Assembly: GCA_030593645.1 (NCBI GenBank)
Contig: JAUVGT010000105.1
Coordinates: 1 to 12,428 of the forward strand
Length of the DNA stretch: 12,428 bases
Direction: 5' to 3'
Source: Deltaproteobacteria bacterium
GTDB lineage: Bacteria; Desulfobacterota; Desulfobacteria; Desulfobacterales; JAUVGT01
This document shows positions 11,872 to 12,428 of the stretch, piece by piece. The notes under the pieces were generated by a model. It saw only the letters and a program-made list of their open reading frames with translations, had not been told where the DNA came from and searched no databases. Made by a program: the position numbers and the translations under genes. The number at the start of each line of letters is the position of its first letter. Within the stretch, counting starts at the first letter, position 1.

Positions 11872-12428
11872 ATGGGACTAACTGATAAACAGGTAGTTAA
11901 TTCATATAATAAAGATTATTCGACAAGAGATAGGCTGATCTATGAATATTTACCATATGTCAAGCGTATCGTTCACCGGATAGCCATTCATCTCCCGCCT
12001 AACGTGGAGCTTGATGATTTAATAAATGTGGGAGTCATTGGATTGATGCAGGCCATTGATCGATATGATCCAACCATGGATAACAAATTTACAACCTATG
12101 CCTCTTTCAGGATAAGGGGCGCGGTGTTAAGTGAACTGCGGTCCCGGGATCACCTTTCACGGGCAAACAGAAGGAAAACAAGAGAGCTGGAAAGAGCACA
12201 TTTAAAACTTGAGCAAAAGACAGGTCAGGAAATAGATGACCTGGCGCTGGCAGAAGAAATGAGGGTAAGCCTGGATCAGCTATACAAAATAAAGCAAATG
12301 TCGAGTATATCATTTGTCAGTTTTGAAGAATTGGGGTATTCATCAAACAATGAAAAAGAAAAACTCATGGGTTATTTGGTAAAAGGTAAAAATGATGATA
12401 TACAGCAATTGACAGGATTAAAAGAGGT
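11872..12428 (+). CDS. fliA: Flagellar sigma factor FliA (sigma-28), 3' end beyond the window
   Basis: Sigma-70-family factor that directs RNA polymerase to late flagellar and chemotaxis promoters. The 185 residues seen cover region 2 (YLPYVKRIVHRIAIHLPP, then VELDDLINVGVIGLMQAIDR and FTTYASFRIRGAVLSELR, the FliA/WhiG-type core- and -10-contact helices) and region 3 (about 100-150, ERAHLKLEQKTGQEIDDLAL). Region 4, which contacts the -35, lies past the window edge. The reading frame is open to the last base, so the gene is cut off rather than broken. GGAG (11857-11860) sits 11 nt before ATG 11872. Close linkage to flhG and a sigma-54 activator is a familiar flagellar gene order. A separate anti-sigma factor FlgM is not in view. 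Confidence 0.93.
   Translation, partial: MGLTDKQVVNSYNKDYSTRDRLIYEYLPYVKRIVHRIAIHLPPNVELDDLINVGVIGLMQAIDRYDPTMDNKFTTYASFRIRGAVLSELRSRDHLSRANRRKTRELERAHLKLEQKTGQEIDDLALAEEMRVSLDQLYKIKQMSSISFVSFEELGYSSNNEKEKLMGYLVKGKNDDIQQLTGLKE

Overview
The window is a moderately A+T-rich bacterial chromosome segment. Its gene content fits a Gram-negative, motile anaerobe, most likely a sulfate-reducer-type deltaproteobacterium (Desulfobacterota, Desulfobacterales-like). This placement is an inference from protein style, from a sigma-54 regulator next to flagellar genes, and from palindromic intergenic repeats of a kind I associate with that group; no marker gene proves it.

Region 1 (1-2341, + strand) holds housekeeping and small genes. 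A Cys-containing unknown protein of about 109 aa ends in a hairpin that overlaps a sigma-70-like promoter. A complete phosphoglycerate kinase gene (pgk) follows. Three bases later comes a VTT-domain (TVP38/TMEM64, DedA-like) membrane protein gene that is interrupted by an in-frame TGA at codon 59.

Region 2 (2341-3706) opens with a 160-bp near-perfect palindromic element that starts exactly at the stop codon of the VTT gene. A good extended -10 promoter follows, then a 353-aa soluble protein that I do not recognise.

Region 3 (3731-8070, - strand) is a class A penicillin-binding protein (PBP1A type) followed by a CHASE2 adenylate cyclase. The cyclase has its own canonical sigma-70 promoter in the 113-bp gap. 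The cyclase gene is convergent with the 353-aa gene.

Region 4 (8071-9303) is mostly intergenic. It has a 125-bp palindromic repeat with a duplicated right end, a second dyad, a small unknown - strand gene (8511-8840), and a regulatory block with two long dyads and a consensus sigma-54 promoter.

Region 5 (9304-12428, + strand) is a flagellar control module. It contains a receiver-less sigma-54 activator with a FleQ-like C-terminus, a 561-bp non-coding leader with nested dyads and a second sigma-54-like site, the ParA/MinD-family ATPase FlhG, and the start of the flagellar sigma factor FliA, which runs off the window end. The likely logic is a sigma-54 regulator acting on flhG-fliA, with FlhG limiting flagellar number and FliA driving late genes.

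I see no tRNA, rRNA, CRISPR array, transposase or obvious defence system. The most notable items are the interrupted VTT gene, the two related palindromic elements and the sigma-54/dyad control region.
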